NCBI GenBank assembly: GCA_022749755.1
Contig: CM040452.1
Coordinates: forward strand, 22,954,773-23,018,772
Reading direction: 5' to 3'
DNA from: Azadirachta indica
Taxonomy: Eukaryota; Streptophyta; Magnoliopsida; Sapindales; Meliaceae
DNA length: 64,000 bases
The notes under the pieces were generated by a model. The model ran no database searches. It was not told the DNA's origin and worked only from the letters and a program-made list of their open reading frames with translations. This document shows positions 10,286 through 21,270 of this stretch, piece after piece. Numbering within the stretch: the first letter of the stretch is position 1; each line of letters opens with the position of its first letter. Made by a program: the position numbers and the translations under genes.

Positions 10286-11056
10286 TGATACAAACCTCGC
10301 CAATAACGTGACGAAACCTAACACCGAATATAGTAAAGAACCCCAAGATTTCCCAAGATGCAAATTTATTGAGTCTTGATCCGATACCTATCTAGATAAA
10401 AATAAGACTATGATTTACTCAAACGCCACACCAAGATCCTTAAGAAAATACTTAAAAATCTAGATGATAAGTTTGGTTGTTTTGAACGCTACAAGAAATT
10501 AATCTTGAAGAGTTCAAGAACAAGAACTTGTAAGAAATAACTTAACACTCAAATTGCCTGTTTCATTTCAAGAAATGAAAACCTTTTTATAGACAAATTA
10601 TAAAGGGAAAATGTCCAAAATTAAGCTATCAATCCTACCTAAAAATTTGACAAAATAAATTCAAACTTTATGACTTTTAAAACCTACAAAATTCAAACAT
10701 GAAAACGTAAGCAATGATGTTATATGTGTACGATGTAAGTGATTACATCATTTTAAGATTCTTAAAATTACATAAATGGACTATAATTTTCAAACATTTT
10801 CATATTAGTTTTCTTGGACTCCGATCGTTTGAATGATGTTCACTAAGCCTAATTTTTCAAGACGTATTTCTTGAATTGTATTTAAATCACACATCTTTGT
10901 AATTAGTCCATTTAAGGTACTTTCCAATGTCTTGGCTCTAGCTCTGACAATCGGTCCACTCGGCACGCTTAGCGAATCATATAGATTCTGTAATTGAGTA
11001 TCTCCAACCTTATGTCTGAGGTTCTCCTCTTGTTTACATGGTTGCACAACTTCGTT
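10286..11056 (-). repeat. A3: family A LTR inserted in A2 gag, U3 end cut off
   Basis: Reads TGATACAAACCTCGCC on the plus strand, the reverse complement of an A LTR, and stops at CAACTTCGTT, a few bases before the expected TGCATCA. The left flank GAGAT (10281-10285) is the target duplication; its partner survives only in A6 (61709-61713 as ATCTC). The D fragment starts directly at 11057, so the right side was lost by rearrangement. Confidence 0.85.
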
Positions 11057-11101
11057 ACAACCTATAAAGTTGAGACAACCTATACTTGGGAGTTACAAGT
11101 G
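11057..11101 (+). repeat. Stub resembling the tail of a family C LTR
   Basis: GAGACAACCTATACTTGGGA followed by GTTACAA matches the last ~45 bases before the end of the C LTRs (16590-16615, 36887-36915). It sits between the A3 LTR and the D fragment. No primer site follows. Confidence 0.5.
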
Positions 11102-11810
11102 CAACTTCAAACTTATCCTCCATTTCTTCCTACAAATAAGTGCTATAAACAAGTGAGTCTATACAATCAATAAAAGAACACTTATCTTTAGTAGAAATAG
11201 AAGGAATTGATAAAGAATCAAACACTTTATATTGGACAGTTTCTCCCAATATTGTCATTGATAGCCTCCCATTTTGGACATCAATAATTGTGTTGGTAGT
11301 TGCCATGAATGGTCTACCAAGAAGAATTTATGCTCTTTGTCCTTTGAGGGTGTTCCTTCCATCTCCAAAACCACAAAGTCCACTGGTACAATGAGCTTGT
11401 CTACTTGCACCAACAAATCTTCAATTATTCCCTTTGGATATTTAACTGACTAATCCGCAAGTTGAAGTGTCATAGTTGTAGGCTTAAGCTTCCCTAAACC
11501 TAGTTGCAAGTATATAGAGTATGGCATTAGATTACTACTTGCTCCCAAGTCTAGCATGGCTTTAGCTATGTTCTTATCTCCCATAGTTATGTTTATGTTG
11601 AAACTTCCAGGATCTTTCAATTTTGGAGGCAAATTTTGTTGAAGCACTGCACTGGCAACTTCTGAGACCATGACTTTCTCATTCTTCTCATATCTTCTCT
11701 TTTTGGTGTTAAGTTCCTTGAAAAATTTTTCATATGATGGTATATTTCTAATAACATCCAAAAGAGGTAAGTTAATATCAACCTTAGAAAGCATCTCAAA
11801 AATCTCAGAA
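11102..11810 (-). pseudogene. pol: D: Athila/Tat-like protease region
   Basis: Minus-strand ORF 11794-11450 encodes KVDINLPLLDVIRNIPSYEK, NLPPKLKDPGSF and the protease block MLDLGASSNLMPYSIY (catalytic DLG instead of DTG, usual in Athila-like elements), ending in LQLAD, where a TAG replaces the next codon. Further fragments downstream (GIIEDLLVQVDKL, VDFVVLEME, a GRPF-like block) are still readable to ~11150 in broken frames. The family differs from C at many positions. RT and integrase are missing. Confidence 0.75.
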
Positions 11811-12560
11811 AATTATTTATCTTGCTTATTTTCTCTTAAACGGTGCGGATAAGGAATTTGAGGCCTATAAGGCTCGGTTGCCTTATGAAAGGATGGAGTA
11901 GAAGCTGAATCCTTCTTTTCGCTCTTCTCAGAATGCTTAGAAGGTTGGGGATCTTTAGCTTGTTCTTCTTTGGAAACTTCTTGCTCCCCATTTTCTGCAT
12001 CAAGTGGTAAATCATTAGAATTTTCATTATCAAAATGTTTGTTAATAATTTTACCACTCCGTAAGACTGTAACAGCTTTCGCTTGCTTGGGTTGGCTAGG
12101 TAGCTTTCCTTTTTGATGTCCTTGCATGTGTTCTGAAAGTTGCCCAACTTGCATTTTTTACCGTCTTCATAGATGTTTTTAAGGAATCTAACCTTTGACT
12201 ATATCTCTCATGGTTTTCTTTACTGACTTGAATGAAGGTGTTCAAGCTCTCCTCTAATGTTGATCTTCTAGGTTGTTCAGGTGACATTTTTTGGATTTGA
12301 TGTTGAATTGGCCTTGAGTTTTGAGCATATGTTGGATTGTTATTAGTCTTCGAAGAGAAATTCGGATGATTTCTCCAACTTAGGTTATGTGTTTGCAAAA
12401 CAATCATGTCTTGACCTAGGTTGGTAAGACTCCATCAAATTAGCTTGTTCTTGTTCACCACCTATGTAAGAATCATAAGGCAAAGAACAAGTGTTAACAT
12501 TATGCCCATAAATACCACAAATTCCACATACCTTATGAGTTGGCTGGTTATTAGTCGTAA
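11811..12560 (-). pseudogene. gag: D: gag C-terminal half with zinc knuckle
   Basis: The minus strand encodes a CCHC knuckle near 12535-12490 (CGICGIYGHNVNTC), then LSWRNHPNFSS, an LEESLNTFIQVSKENHE helix and the AVTVLRSGKII motif typical of Athila/Tat gags. An extra T near 12157, absent from the right copy, splits the ORF into 12407-12096 and 12154-11813. The upstream gag is missing: at ~12560 the sequence passes into the 145-bp tandem array. Confidence 0.75.
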
Positions 12561-12564
12561 GGAG

Positions 12565-15198
12565 TTTGACTTGAAAAAGGATTTCAAATCGAGACGAGCC
12601 ATATATTTTGTTACTCAGCATCGCATAAGGATCATTGCGATGCATTTTAATTTGTAAACAAAGAAGTTGATTATACAAGTTTTTCAAGGTTGGAATTGTT
12701 GAATGCCAAAAGTATGTGAAAAATGATTTCAATTCGAGACAAGCTGCACATTTTGTTACTCAGCATCATGTGACAGATTGAAAAAATGATTTCGAAGCCG
12801 GAATTGTCAAACGCGAAACAAACTCAAAAAACGAATCCAATTCAAGATGGGTTACACGTCTTGCTACTTAGCATCGCGTGAGGATCATTACGGTGAATTT
12901 TTTTTTAAAAACGGGAAAGTTGAAAATGTCCAATTTTCAGTGCTATAATTGTCAAATGCAAAACGGGCTCAGAAAATAATTTTAATTCGAGACGAGCCAT
13001 GTCTTGTTATTTCAGCATCGCGTGAGGATCGTTGCATTACATTTTAATTTGAAAATGGAGAAGTTGAAAACAAACAATTTTCTAGGGCAGAACTGTCAAA
13101 CGCTGAAAGTACGAGAAAAACAATTTCAATTCGAGACGGGCCACAATCCTATTACTCAGCATCGTGTAAAGATCGTTAGGATGCATTTTAATTCGAAAAC
13201 GGAGATATTTAAAATATACGATTTTCAAGGCTTAAATTGTCAAACGTGAAAAGTCCTCGAAAAATGATTTTAATTCGAAACGGGCTACACATCTTGTTAC
13301 TTAGCATCACGTGAGGATCATTGCGGTAAATTTTAATTCAAAAACAGAGATGTTGAAAAAATAATATTTTTGTGGTCGGAATTATCAAATGCCACAAGTA
13401 CGTGAAAAATGATTTCAATTTGAGACAGGCCACACGTCTTGTTAGTCTTGTTACTTAGTATCACGTGAGGATCATTGCAGTATCTTGTAAATCAAAAATA
13501 AAGATTTTAAAAACGGTCGATTTTCAAGGTTGGAATTGTCAAAAGCAAAACGGACTCAAAAAATGATTTCAATTCAACATGCAACACACGTCTTGTAACT
13601 CAGCATTGCATGATGATCATTACAATGTATTTTATTTCGAAAAACGGAGAAGTTGAAAACGTGCGATTTTTGATCTAGAATCGTCAAATGTGAAACAGAC
13701 TCGGAAAACAATTTCAATTCGAGACGGGTCACATATTTTGTTACTCAGCATTGTGTACAAATTATTATGATGTATTTTAATTTGAAAACGGAGAAGTTGA
13801 TTATATAAGATTTTCGCAATTGGAATTGTCAAATGCCAAAAGTATGCGGAAAACAATTTTACTTTGAAAAGGGCAGCACATTTTGTTACTCAACATCGTG
13901 TGAGGATCATCGTGCTGCCTTTTAATTTGAAAATAAAGGAGTTGAAAATGTTTGATTTTTGGGGCCGGAATTGTCAAATGCAAAATGGACTCAAAAAATG
14001 AGTTCAATTCTAGACGGACCACAGATCTTGCTACTCAACATCGCTTGAGAATCCTTATGGTGTATTTTATTTTGAAAAACGGAGAAGTTGAAAAAGTGCG
14101 ATTTTTGGGGCGGAATTGTCAAACGGGGAATGGACTCGAAAAATGATTACAATTCGAGACGTGCCACTCATCTTGTTACTCAGCATTGCATAAGGATCAA
14201 TGCTGTGCCTTTTAATTTGAAAACAGAGAAGTTAATAAATGTGCGATTTTTGAGGGCTGGAATTGTCAAACGTGAAACAGATTCAAAAAACGATTTCAAT
14301 TCGAGGCAGGCCACACATCTTGTTACTCAACATCATGTAAGGATCGTTGTGGTGTCTTTTAATTCGAAGATGAAAATGTTCATTTTTCGGGACCGTAATT
14401 GTTAAACGCAAAATGGACTGGAAAAACAATTTCAATTCGAGACGGGGCAGCTCATCCTGCTGCTCAGCATCACGTGAAGATTATTACGGCATATTTTATT
14501 TCAAAAAACGGAGATGTTGAAAATGTTTGATTTTCGGGGCCGAAATTGTGAAACGTGAAAATTGTTCAAAAAACGATTTCAATTCGAAACAGGTCACGTA
14601 TCTTATTACTCAGCATCGTGTGAGGATCATTGTGGTGCCTTTAAATTTGAAAATAGAGAAGTTGAAAATGTACGACATTCGAAGTTAGAATTGTCAAACG
14701 CGAAACAAACTCGGAAATCGATTTCAATTCAAAACAGGCCATATGTCTTGTTACTTAGCATTGTGTGAGAATCGTTGTGGTGCCTTTTAATTTAAAAATA
14801 GAGAAGTTGAAAATGTACAATATTTGAGGCTAGAATTGTCAAACGCGAAATAGAATCGAAAAATGATTTCAATTCAAGACGGGTCACACGTCTTGTTGCT
14901 CAGCGTCGTGTGTGCATAGTTGTGGTGCCTTTTAAATCGAAAACAGAGAAGTTAAAAATGTTCGATTTTCAAGGCCGGAATTGTCAAACGTGAAACGGCC
15001 TCAAAAAACGATTTCTTTTCGAAATGAGCCACAGGTCTTGTTACTCAGTATCGCATGAGGATCGTTGCGATGCATTTTAATTTGAAAATGAAGAAAGTGA
15101 AAACATACGATTCTTGGGGCCGAAATTATCAAATGGGAAACAAACTCAAAAAATTATTTAAATTCGAGATGGTCCACATGTCTTGTTACTCAGCATAA
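12565..15198 (+). repeat. 145-bp tandem array, left copy (~18 units)
   Basis: The anchor GTTACTCAGCATC recurs at about 12610, 12755, 12863, 13006, 13151, 13296, 13450, 13595, 13740, 13885, 14030, 14175, 14322, 14459, 14605, 14750, 14895, 15040 and 15185; nearly all steps are 145 bases, with one short unit of ~108 and one of 154. Units share TTTTAATTTGAAAACGGAGA, GGAATTGTCAAACG and ATTTCAATTCGAGACGGG, with perhaps 10-20% divergence. ORFs in the array are chance frames. The array continues on the far side of the C insertion (36931-37145). Confidence 0.95.
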
Positions 15199-16633
15199 TG
15201 ATGAATGTTTAAAAGTGAGGGTTTATAAAGAGAAATATTATGATTCACACTTAATAATGTTCTTCTATTCCCAATAATGAAGCATATTCCTTTATATTGA
15301 ATTGTAAAACATGAATTGGACTAAATAGTTGGTTTTGCGCAGGTTTCGTATAATGAGCGTATCTTTCAATCCAAATTATCAATTCATACGATTCTTGGGC
15401 TGAACAAACATAAACTCATCATTTCACAACTTTGTAAGCTAAAAGTTGGACTAGTTTGAGCAATTAATGGGACGAAATTGGGCTTCAACAGAACTCAAGT
15501 GCATCTTTGAACCAGCCCAACGTGCTTCTGTATTTGCGCCGTATCTCCCTAAATATGTAACGAAAAATTATATGCTTAGTTGATCTAGAAAGCTGAGACA
15601 GGGATCTAAATTATTTATGTTTTGTACTTTCTCAAATTTCAACTGGTCGGTTACCAAAAAGAGCTATCATTCTAAAAGGGCGGTGGAGAAATGCGACTTG
15701 AACATCTCTGCCTATTTTCAACACAACTCACGGTCTAAAATAGAAATAAGAGCGAGATATGGACCATTAGAAAGATGAGTTATCCACCTACAACTTTGAA
15801 GAAGAATGCTTTACGAAATTCGGTGGTTTTCATGGTCAAAGATATGTTGGAAGTTGGTAGAGCGTGATTAATTGGAAATTGACCAAATTATGTTCACACA
15901 TGTGGAATGTCTTTTGTTTTACCTATATAAAGGAAGACGTGGAAGTGAGGAAGGGGATCAGTTTTGTTTCCATTTTTATTTTCTTGTTGTAATTTGAACT
16001 TTAATTAAATGATGTATTTCTAATTTCGTAATTAGGGCTAAGGGTGAACTTTTGATGATTTTATAGTTTTGTTCTTTGATCCTTTGTTTTGTTCTTCATT
16101 GTTAATCTTTTTATTGATTGAGTACTATATTTTGCAAGTGATTTTGAATTGTTAGATCACTTCTTTTGTTCTTTGTGCTTAAATGTGTTGTTTTCATCAT
16201 CCAATTAAGATCACTTCTTTTGATTCTTACATATCAAGAGTAAGACAATTTATAGTTTTTAACCATCAACTAAAAGGTAAGTCTTTTGATTTCTTTGTGC
16301 TTAAATGTTTTCTTTATCATCCAAGTAAGATCACTTCTTTTGATTCTTAATTGTGTTTTTCTTTAAAAAAAAAAGAAGATCAAGAATAAATTCTATATAA
16401 ATCATTAAAATGGATCCCTAATGTCCTAGTATATAATAATATTGAATTTAAATTTGACAATAAGCAAATTCACTCCATTTCTCATAATATTGGAATATTT
16501 GGACTTGTAATATTTAGACATTTGGACTTGTGGACTTAATATAACATATTCCCTGTGGACCGACATTCGGACTTCCAAACTTTATTACTTGAGACAACCT
16601 ATACTTGAAAATTACAACCTTTAAATTGTAGCA
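15199..16633 (+). repeat. C 5' LTR, left copy
   Basis: 1435 bases from TGATGAATGTTTAAAAGTG to AATTGTAGCA; matches 25411-26846 almost exactly and 35517-36930 with several percent divergence. TATA box TATATAAA at 15924-15931. Internal duplicated segments (GATCACTTCTTTTG repeated around 16155, 16210 and 16330) are absent in part from the 3' LTR. Confidence 0.92.
15924..15931 (+). promoter_or_regulatory. TATA box of C LTR (left copy)
   Basis: TATATAAA in ACCTATATAAAGGAAGACG; the same box is at 26137-26144 and 36243-36250. Confidence 0.6.
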
Positions 16634-16639
16634 AGTTTT

Positions 16640-16657
16640 TGGTGCCGTTGCTGGGGA
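16640..16657 (+). promoter_or_regulatory. C primer-binding site, tRNA-Asp type (left copy)
   Basis: TGGTGCCGTTGCTGGGGA, seven bases inside the LTR. The usual Athila-group site complementary to tRNA-Asp differs at two positions, both C-to-T changes here. Confidence 0.75.
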
Positions 16658-17019
16658 GTATGGTTTGTTTACTAGTTCTTGTTTAATTTTCTTTTATTAA
16701 CTTTAACCTCTAACTCTAACTCTAACTTTAACTTTTTTTTTTTTATTTACTTGTTGTTATTTATTTTTATTGGGAGGCTCAGCTGCCCATTTATATTTAC
16801 ATTATGGTTGGTCCTACATATACCACCTAATTTTTGTTGTTCATTTTGTTCATGGTAAGCTTAGCCACCTTTCTTAATTTTTTTTCTATTACGTATTGTG
16901 TTGTTATTTTTATTTACAATAATTTTATTAAGAGGAAGGTTATACCACCTCTTTTCTTTTTTTATTTCTTTTATTGTGCTAACATTTTATTTTATTGTAT
17001 TTTACTTTATTGTGTTTTA

Positions 17020-17067
<48 letters not shown>

Positions 17068-17176
17068 GCTTGGATGGTATCGTGATCCTCATTCTCATCG
17101 ATTGGTGAAAGGTAATTCTGAAACCTCTTTTGAAAATTTGTTTGATTCATTTTCAAATTCACACACAACTAATACT
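16658..17176 (+). other. C leader with TTA microsatellite (left copy)
   Basis: T-rich leader. A (TTA)n run at ~17023-17067 is longer than in the right copy (27232-27276, interrupted by TATATT). ORFs reading Ile/Leu/Tyr runs across it are not genes. Short CTCTAA repeats occur near 16705-16730. Confidence 0.7.
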
Positions 17177-18752
17177 ATGGCTGAAAATGAAAGTATACAT
17201 GGAGAAAATGAAAATCATCATGTTCGAACTATGCGTGAATATTTGCAACCTCCTCGAAATTCATCTCCTTCATGCTTTATTTTTCTGCTTAATGCAAATA
17301 ACTTCAGATTTAAGCCCGGTATGATTCCTTTACTTCCTAATTTCCATGGCTTAAAGTCTGAAAGTCCTTATTTGCATTTGAAAGAATTTAAGGAAGTATG
17401 TGCCACATTTATGGATCAAACATATAGTGAAGAAATAATTAAGCTAAAATTGTTTCCTTTTTCTTTAAAAGATAAAAGAAAAACATAGCTTAATTCATTA
17501 AGACCTAGATCTATAGGCACATGGCAAGAAATGCAAACCAAGTTTTTAAAGCAATTTTTTCCAATACATAAAACGAATCTTTCAAGAGACAAATTTAAAA
17601 TTTTTGTCAAAAAGGAAATGAAACTTATTTTCAATGTTTGGAAAGATTTAAAAACTTGTTGAATTCATGACCACACCATGGTTTTGAAAAATGGCGTACG
17701 ATAAGTTTCTTTTATGAAGGTTAACACTAGAGACAAAATAATTTGTTGAAACAATGTGTAATGGTGAATTTTTAGACAAAAACCCAGAAGAAGCTTTAGA
17801 GTATTTAGATCATTTAGCTGAGAACTCTCAATCCTGGCAAACCACTAGTTCTTCTGAAAATTCAATTAGATCTAATATGGCTAGTTCTAGTGGGGGTAAA
17901 TATAATTTGAGTCAAGAAGATATTCTAAGTGCTAGAATTACAAATTTAACGAGAAAGATTGAAGTCATGAAATTAAGGAAAGTTAAAGAGGTCAAATCTG
18001 TGCATAATGATAAACTTTGTGAAATTTGTGAAGTCATGGGACATTCCACTCAAGATTGTCCAAATTTTCCTATTTTTAAAGAAGTGTTGCATGACCAAGC
18101 AAATTCTATGAATTCCTTCAAAAAGCCTTTTTCCTCTAATTCTCCATATTCTGAAACATACAATCCTAGATGGAGAAATCACCCAAATTTTAATTGGAAA
18201 AATGATAATCATGCCCATCGACTACCTCAAAGACCTTCAAATTTTCCACCATACCATTCACCACATTTGAAAACTCTTGAGGAAACGTTGCAAACATTCA
18301 TGCAAGGGCAAACAAGCATAAACAATCAAACATCACAAGCCATTAATGATATCAAGAATACACTTTCAACATTGACCTCAACTTTGTGCAGTCAAGAGAA
18401 AGGTAAATTTCCTGCTCAACCACAACCAAATCCAGCGGGTCAATTTCATGTAAGTGATTCTAACTCAAATGGCACACAACACGAGAATGCCAACTCCATC
18501 ACTACTCTCCAAAGTGGTAAGGTCATTGATAAAACCATTTCTTTGAAAGAGATTGAACCTAAAGAATCATCAAAATTAGTGAGTGAGGAAAATAATGTTG
18601 AACCTAAGATGTGTGATGTTAAAAAATGCCCTATCCCTGCTCCTTTTCCTCAAAGATTCCAATCAATTCAAAAGTTGAACCAAAATTCTGAAATTTTTGA
18701 ACTTTTTAAGCAAGTCAAAATTAACATTCCTTTGTTAGATGCAATTAAATAA
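17177..18752 (+). pseudogene. gag: C gag (left copy), Athila-like
   Basis: The preferred start is ATG 17177 (MAENESIHGEN), followed by RTMREYLQPPRNSSPSC, FRFKPGMIPLLPNFHGLKSE and LKLFPFSLKDK, all hallmark Athila gag blocks. A TAG at 17486-17488 stands where Trp is expected (KT.LNSLRPRSIGTW). After a frameshift region the ORF 17754-18752 (332 codons) carries the MCNGEFLDKNPEEALEYLDH block, a CCHC knuckle (CEICEVMGHSTQDC) and TTLQSGKVIDK, the LRSGK-type motif. It ends at LLDAIK, where protease sequence begins. This ORF is longer than in the right copy, which has two extra A at 28787. Confidence 0.85.
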
Positions 18753-19517
18753 GTTCTTTCTTATGCCAAATTTTTAACAGATTTATGAACTGTTAAAAGG
18801 AAGCTTAATGTTCAAAAGAAAGCATTTTTAACTGAAAAAGTTAGTTCGATTATTCAATATAACACTCCACCAAAATATAAAGATCCTAGTTGTCCCACCA
18901 TTTCTTGTGTAATTGGAAATTTTAGGATAAACCATACTTTACTTGATCTTGGTGCAAGTGTTAATTTGTTGCCATATTCAGTGTATGAGCAATTAGGTTT
19001 AGGTGAGCTTAAACCTACTTCTACAACACTTCAACTTGCTGATCGTTCTGTGAAAATATCACGAGGAATACTTGAGGATGTGTTAGTTCAAGTAAATAAA
19101 TTTTACTTTCTTGTAGATTTTATTGTCTTACACACACAACTTGTTTTTAGCTCAAGCACCCAAATTCCTGTCATATTAGGACGTCCATTTCTTACTACAT
19201 CTAATGCAATAATCAATTGTAAAAATGGAGTTCTAAAATTATCCTTTGGAAACATGACATTGGAAATGAATGTGTTTAATATTTGCAAGCAACCTAGTGA
19301 AAATGATGACATGTACGAAGTTAGTTATATTGAGGAGCTCGTTCATGACTACTTTAATGTTTCATCTTTTTCTAATCCCTTGGATGCTTGTTTAAATGGT
19401 TACAATGATTTCAATTTTGATGAAAATTTTGAAGTGTCTCATATTTATTCTCTTTTAAAATCTTCTCAGGTTTTGGAAGTTAATGGATGGAGATCAAAAT
19501 TTGAAGACTTACCTTAA
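18753..19517 (+). pseudogene. pol: C protease region (left copy)
   Basis: Broken frames at 18753-18965 include a KRKLNVQKKAFLTEKVSSII-like stretch and the start of the protease block (LLDLGASVNLLPYSVY, DLG triad). ORF 18966-19517 continues with EQLGLGELKPTSTTLQLADR, ILEDVLVQVNKFYFLVDF and VILGRPFLTTSNAIIN, the flap and hydrophobic-GR blocks of retroviral-type proteases. The remainder is spacer before RT. Confidence 0.8.
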
Positions 19518-19532
19518 CGTGCTGATAAACCG

Positions 19533-20717
19533 ATGCCATCGAGTGTTCAACCATCAAAACTTGAATTGAAACCATTACCATCTGACCTCAAGTATGCTTT
19601 CTTGGGTGCTAATGAAACTTTTCCGGTGATAATTTCTTCTAAACTCAGTGCTCTTCAAGAATGTAAGTTGTTCGAAATTCTAAAATTGCATAAACATGCT
19701 TTAGGATGGACAATAGCTGACATAAAAGGAATTAATCCTTTGATTTGCGCACATAAGATATATTTGAAAGATAATGCCAAATCATCTAGACAAATGCAAC
19801 GTAGGCTAAATCTTAATATGAAAGAGGTAGTGAGAAATGAAGTTTTCAAGTTTTTAGATGTAGGGATCATTTATCCTATTTCTGATAGCATATGAGTAAG
19901 TCCTACACAAGTTGTACCTAAGAAATCTTGAGTTATTGTATTCAAAAATGAAAATAATGAATTAATTCCAACTAGAACAATTACTGGCTGGAGAATGTGC
20001 ATTGACTATAGGAAACTCAATTCAATAACTAGGAAAGACCATTTCCCGTTACCATTCATGGATCAAATGTTAGAAAGGGTAGCTGGACATTCATTTTATT
20101 GTTTTCTAGATGGGTATTCTGGGTATAACCAAATTGAAATTGCACCTGAAGACCAAGAAAAGACCACTTTCACTTGTCCATTTAGAACTTTTGCATATAG
20201 AAGGATACCATTTGGATTGTGTAATGCACCAGCTACATTTTAAAGATGCATGCTTAGTATTTTTAGTGATATGGTTGAACGATTTCTTGAAATTTTCATG
20301 GATGAGTTTTCTGTTTTTGGTGATTCATTTGAGGATTGCTTATCTAACTTGGAAAAAGTTTTAATTAGGTGTGAAGAAAAGAATCTTGTGCTTAATTGGA
20401 AAAAATGTCATTTCATGGTCACAAATGGTATTGTGTTTGGTCACATTGTCTCATCAAAAGGAATTGAAGTAGATAAATCTAAAATTGAATTAATTGCCAA
20501 TTTACCTGTTCCTAAGTCTGTTAAAAATGTTAGATCATTTTTAGGATATGCTGGTTTTTATAGGAGATTTATCAAAGACTTTAGTGTTATATCAAGACCA
20601 TTGTGCAATCTCTTATTAAAAGATGCTCTCTTTGAGTGGACTCAGTCATGTCAAGAAGCTTTTATCGACTTTAAAACCATGCTAACATCTGCTCTTATCA
20701 TGCAGCCTCCGAATTAG
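19533..20717 (+). pseudogene. pol: C reverse transcriptase (left copy)
   Basis: Athila-type RT in broken frames: GWTIADIKGINPLICAHKIY, GWRMCIDYRKLNSITRKDHF, DGYSGYNQIEIAPEDQEKTT, IPFGLCNAPATF (then TAA where Gln is expected), LNWKKCHFMV and [19 protein letters not shown]. The catalytic block reads FMDEFSVF; Athila RTs normally have FMDDFSVF, so one catalytic aspartate is Glu. A Trp codon before VSPTQVVP is TGA in this copy but TGG in the right copy (30106-30108). Dead as an enzyme. Confidence 0.85.
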
Positions 20718-20979
20718 ACTTTACTTTTTGAAATCATGTGCGATGCTAGCGATTATGCTGTTGGAGCTGTTTTAGGACAACGAAAGGACAAGAAACCCTA
20801 TGTGATTTACTATGTTAGTAAAACCTTAAATAGTGCTCAAATGAATTATTCTACCACTGAAAAGAAATTACTTGCAGTAGTATTTGCATTGGATAAATTT
20901 CGATCTTATCTTATTGGCTCACCCATTGTGATTTTTAGTGATCATGCAGTATTAAAATATCTTCTCTCAAAAAAGGATG
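20718..20979 (+). pseudogene. pol: C RNase H N-terminal part (left copy), cut at the gap
   Basis: MCDASDYAVGAVLGQRKDKK and YSTTEKKLLAVVFALDKFR are standard RNase H blocks, and the frame stays open to KYLLSKKD at the first N. In the right copy two indels (31036 and ~31185) break this stretch, so the left version is the better guide to the frame. Confidence 0.85.
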
Positions 20980-21079
20980 NNNNNNNNNNNNNNNNNNNNN
21001 NNNNNNNNNNNNNNNNNNNNNNNNNNNNNNNNNNNNNNNNNNNNNNNNNNNNNNNNNNNNNNNNNNNNNNNNNNNNNNN
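20980..21079. other. Assembly gap, exactly 100 N
   Basis: A run of 100 N, the conventional size for a gap of unknown length. Sequence on either side overlaps by ~10.1 kb (see 10866-20979 and 21080-31193). Confidence 0.99.
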
Positions 21080-21270
21080 ATTTCTTGAATTGTATTTAAA
21101 TCACACATCTTTGTAATTAGTCCATTTAAGGTACTTTCCAATGTCTTGGCTCTAGCTCTGACAATCGGTCCACTCGGCACGCTTAGCGAATCATATAGAT
21201 TCTGTAATTGAGTATCTCCAACCTTATGTCTGAGGTTCTCCTCTTGTTTACATGGTTGCACAACTTCGTT
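21080..21270 (-). repeat. A3 LTR, right copy (truncated by gap)
   Basis: Matches 10866-11056 and ends with the same CAACTTCGTT junction to the C-LTR stub and D. Confidence 0.9.

Larger units (their letters stand above)
10866..20979. repeat. Left copy of a ~10.1 kb duplicated block ending at the N gap
   Basis: Nearly identical to 21080-31193 (offset 10,214 at the start, drifting by a few bases through small indels). The block ends exactly at the first N. I read it as the right end of one contig that overlaps the left end of the next. Differences include 12477 T against C, an extra T near 12157, and the TTA microsatellite length. Confidence 0.9.
15199..20979 (+). mobile_element. C (left copy): Athila-like element, cut off by the assembly gap
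   Basis: 5' LTR, primer site, gag, protease, RT and the start of RNase H, stopping at the N run. It is the counterpart of 25411-31193 and most likely the same locus (second haplotype or unmerged contig end). Left flank CATAA lies in the 145-bp array. Confidence 0.9.

Noticed and set aside
12421..14768. Many 60-115 codon ORFs on both strands
   Set aside because: They lie in the 145-bp array and repeat with its period; 145 is not a multiple of 3, so no unit can keep a reading frame.
12565..15198. Possible CRISPR array
   Set aside because: Tandem units without distinct spacers, in plant DNA.
16700..16732. Telomere-like CTCTAA/CTTTAA repeats
   Set aside because: Only a few imperfect units, not the plant telomere heptamer; simple sequence in the C leader.
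16834..17085. Membrane-like ORFs rich in Ile, Leu, Phe and Tyr (also 27045-27317)
   Set aside because: Produced by T-rich leader and the TTA microsatellite.
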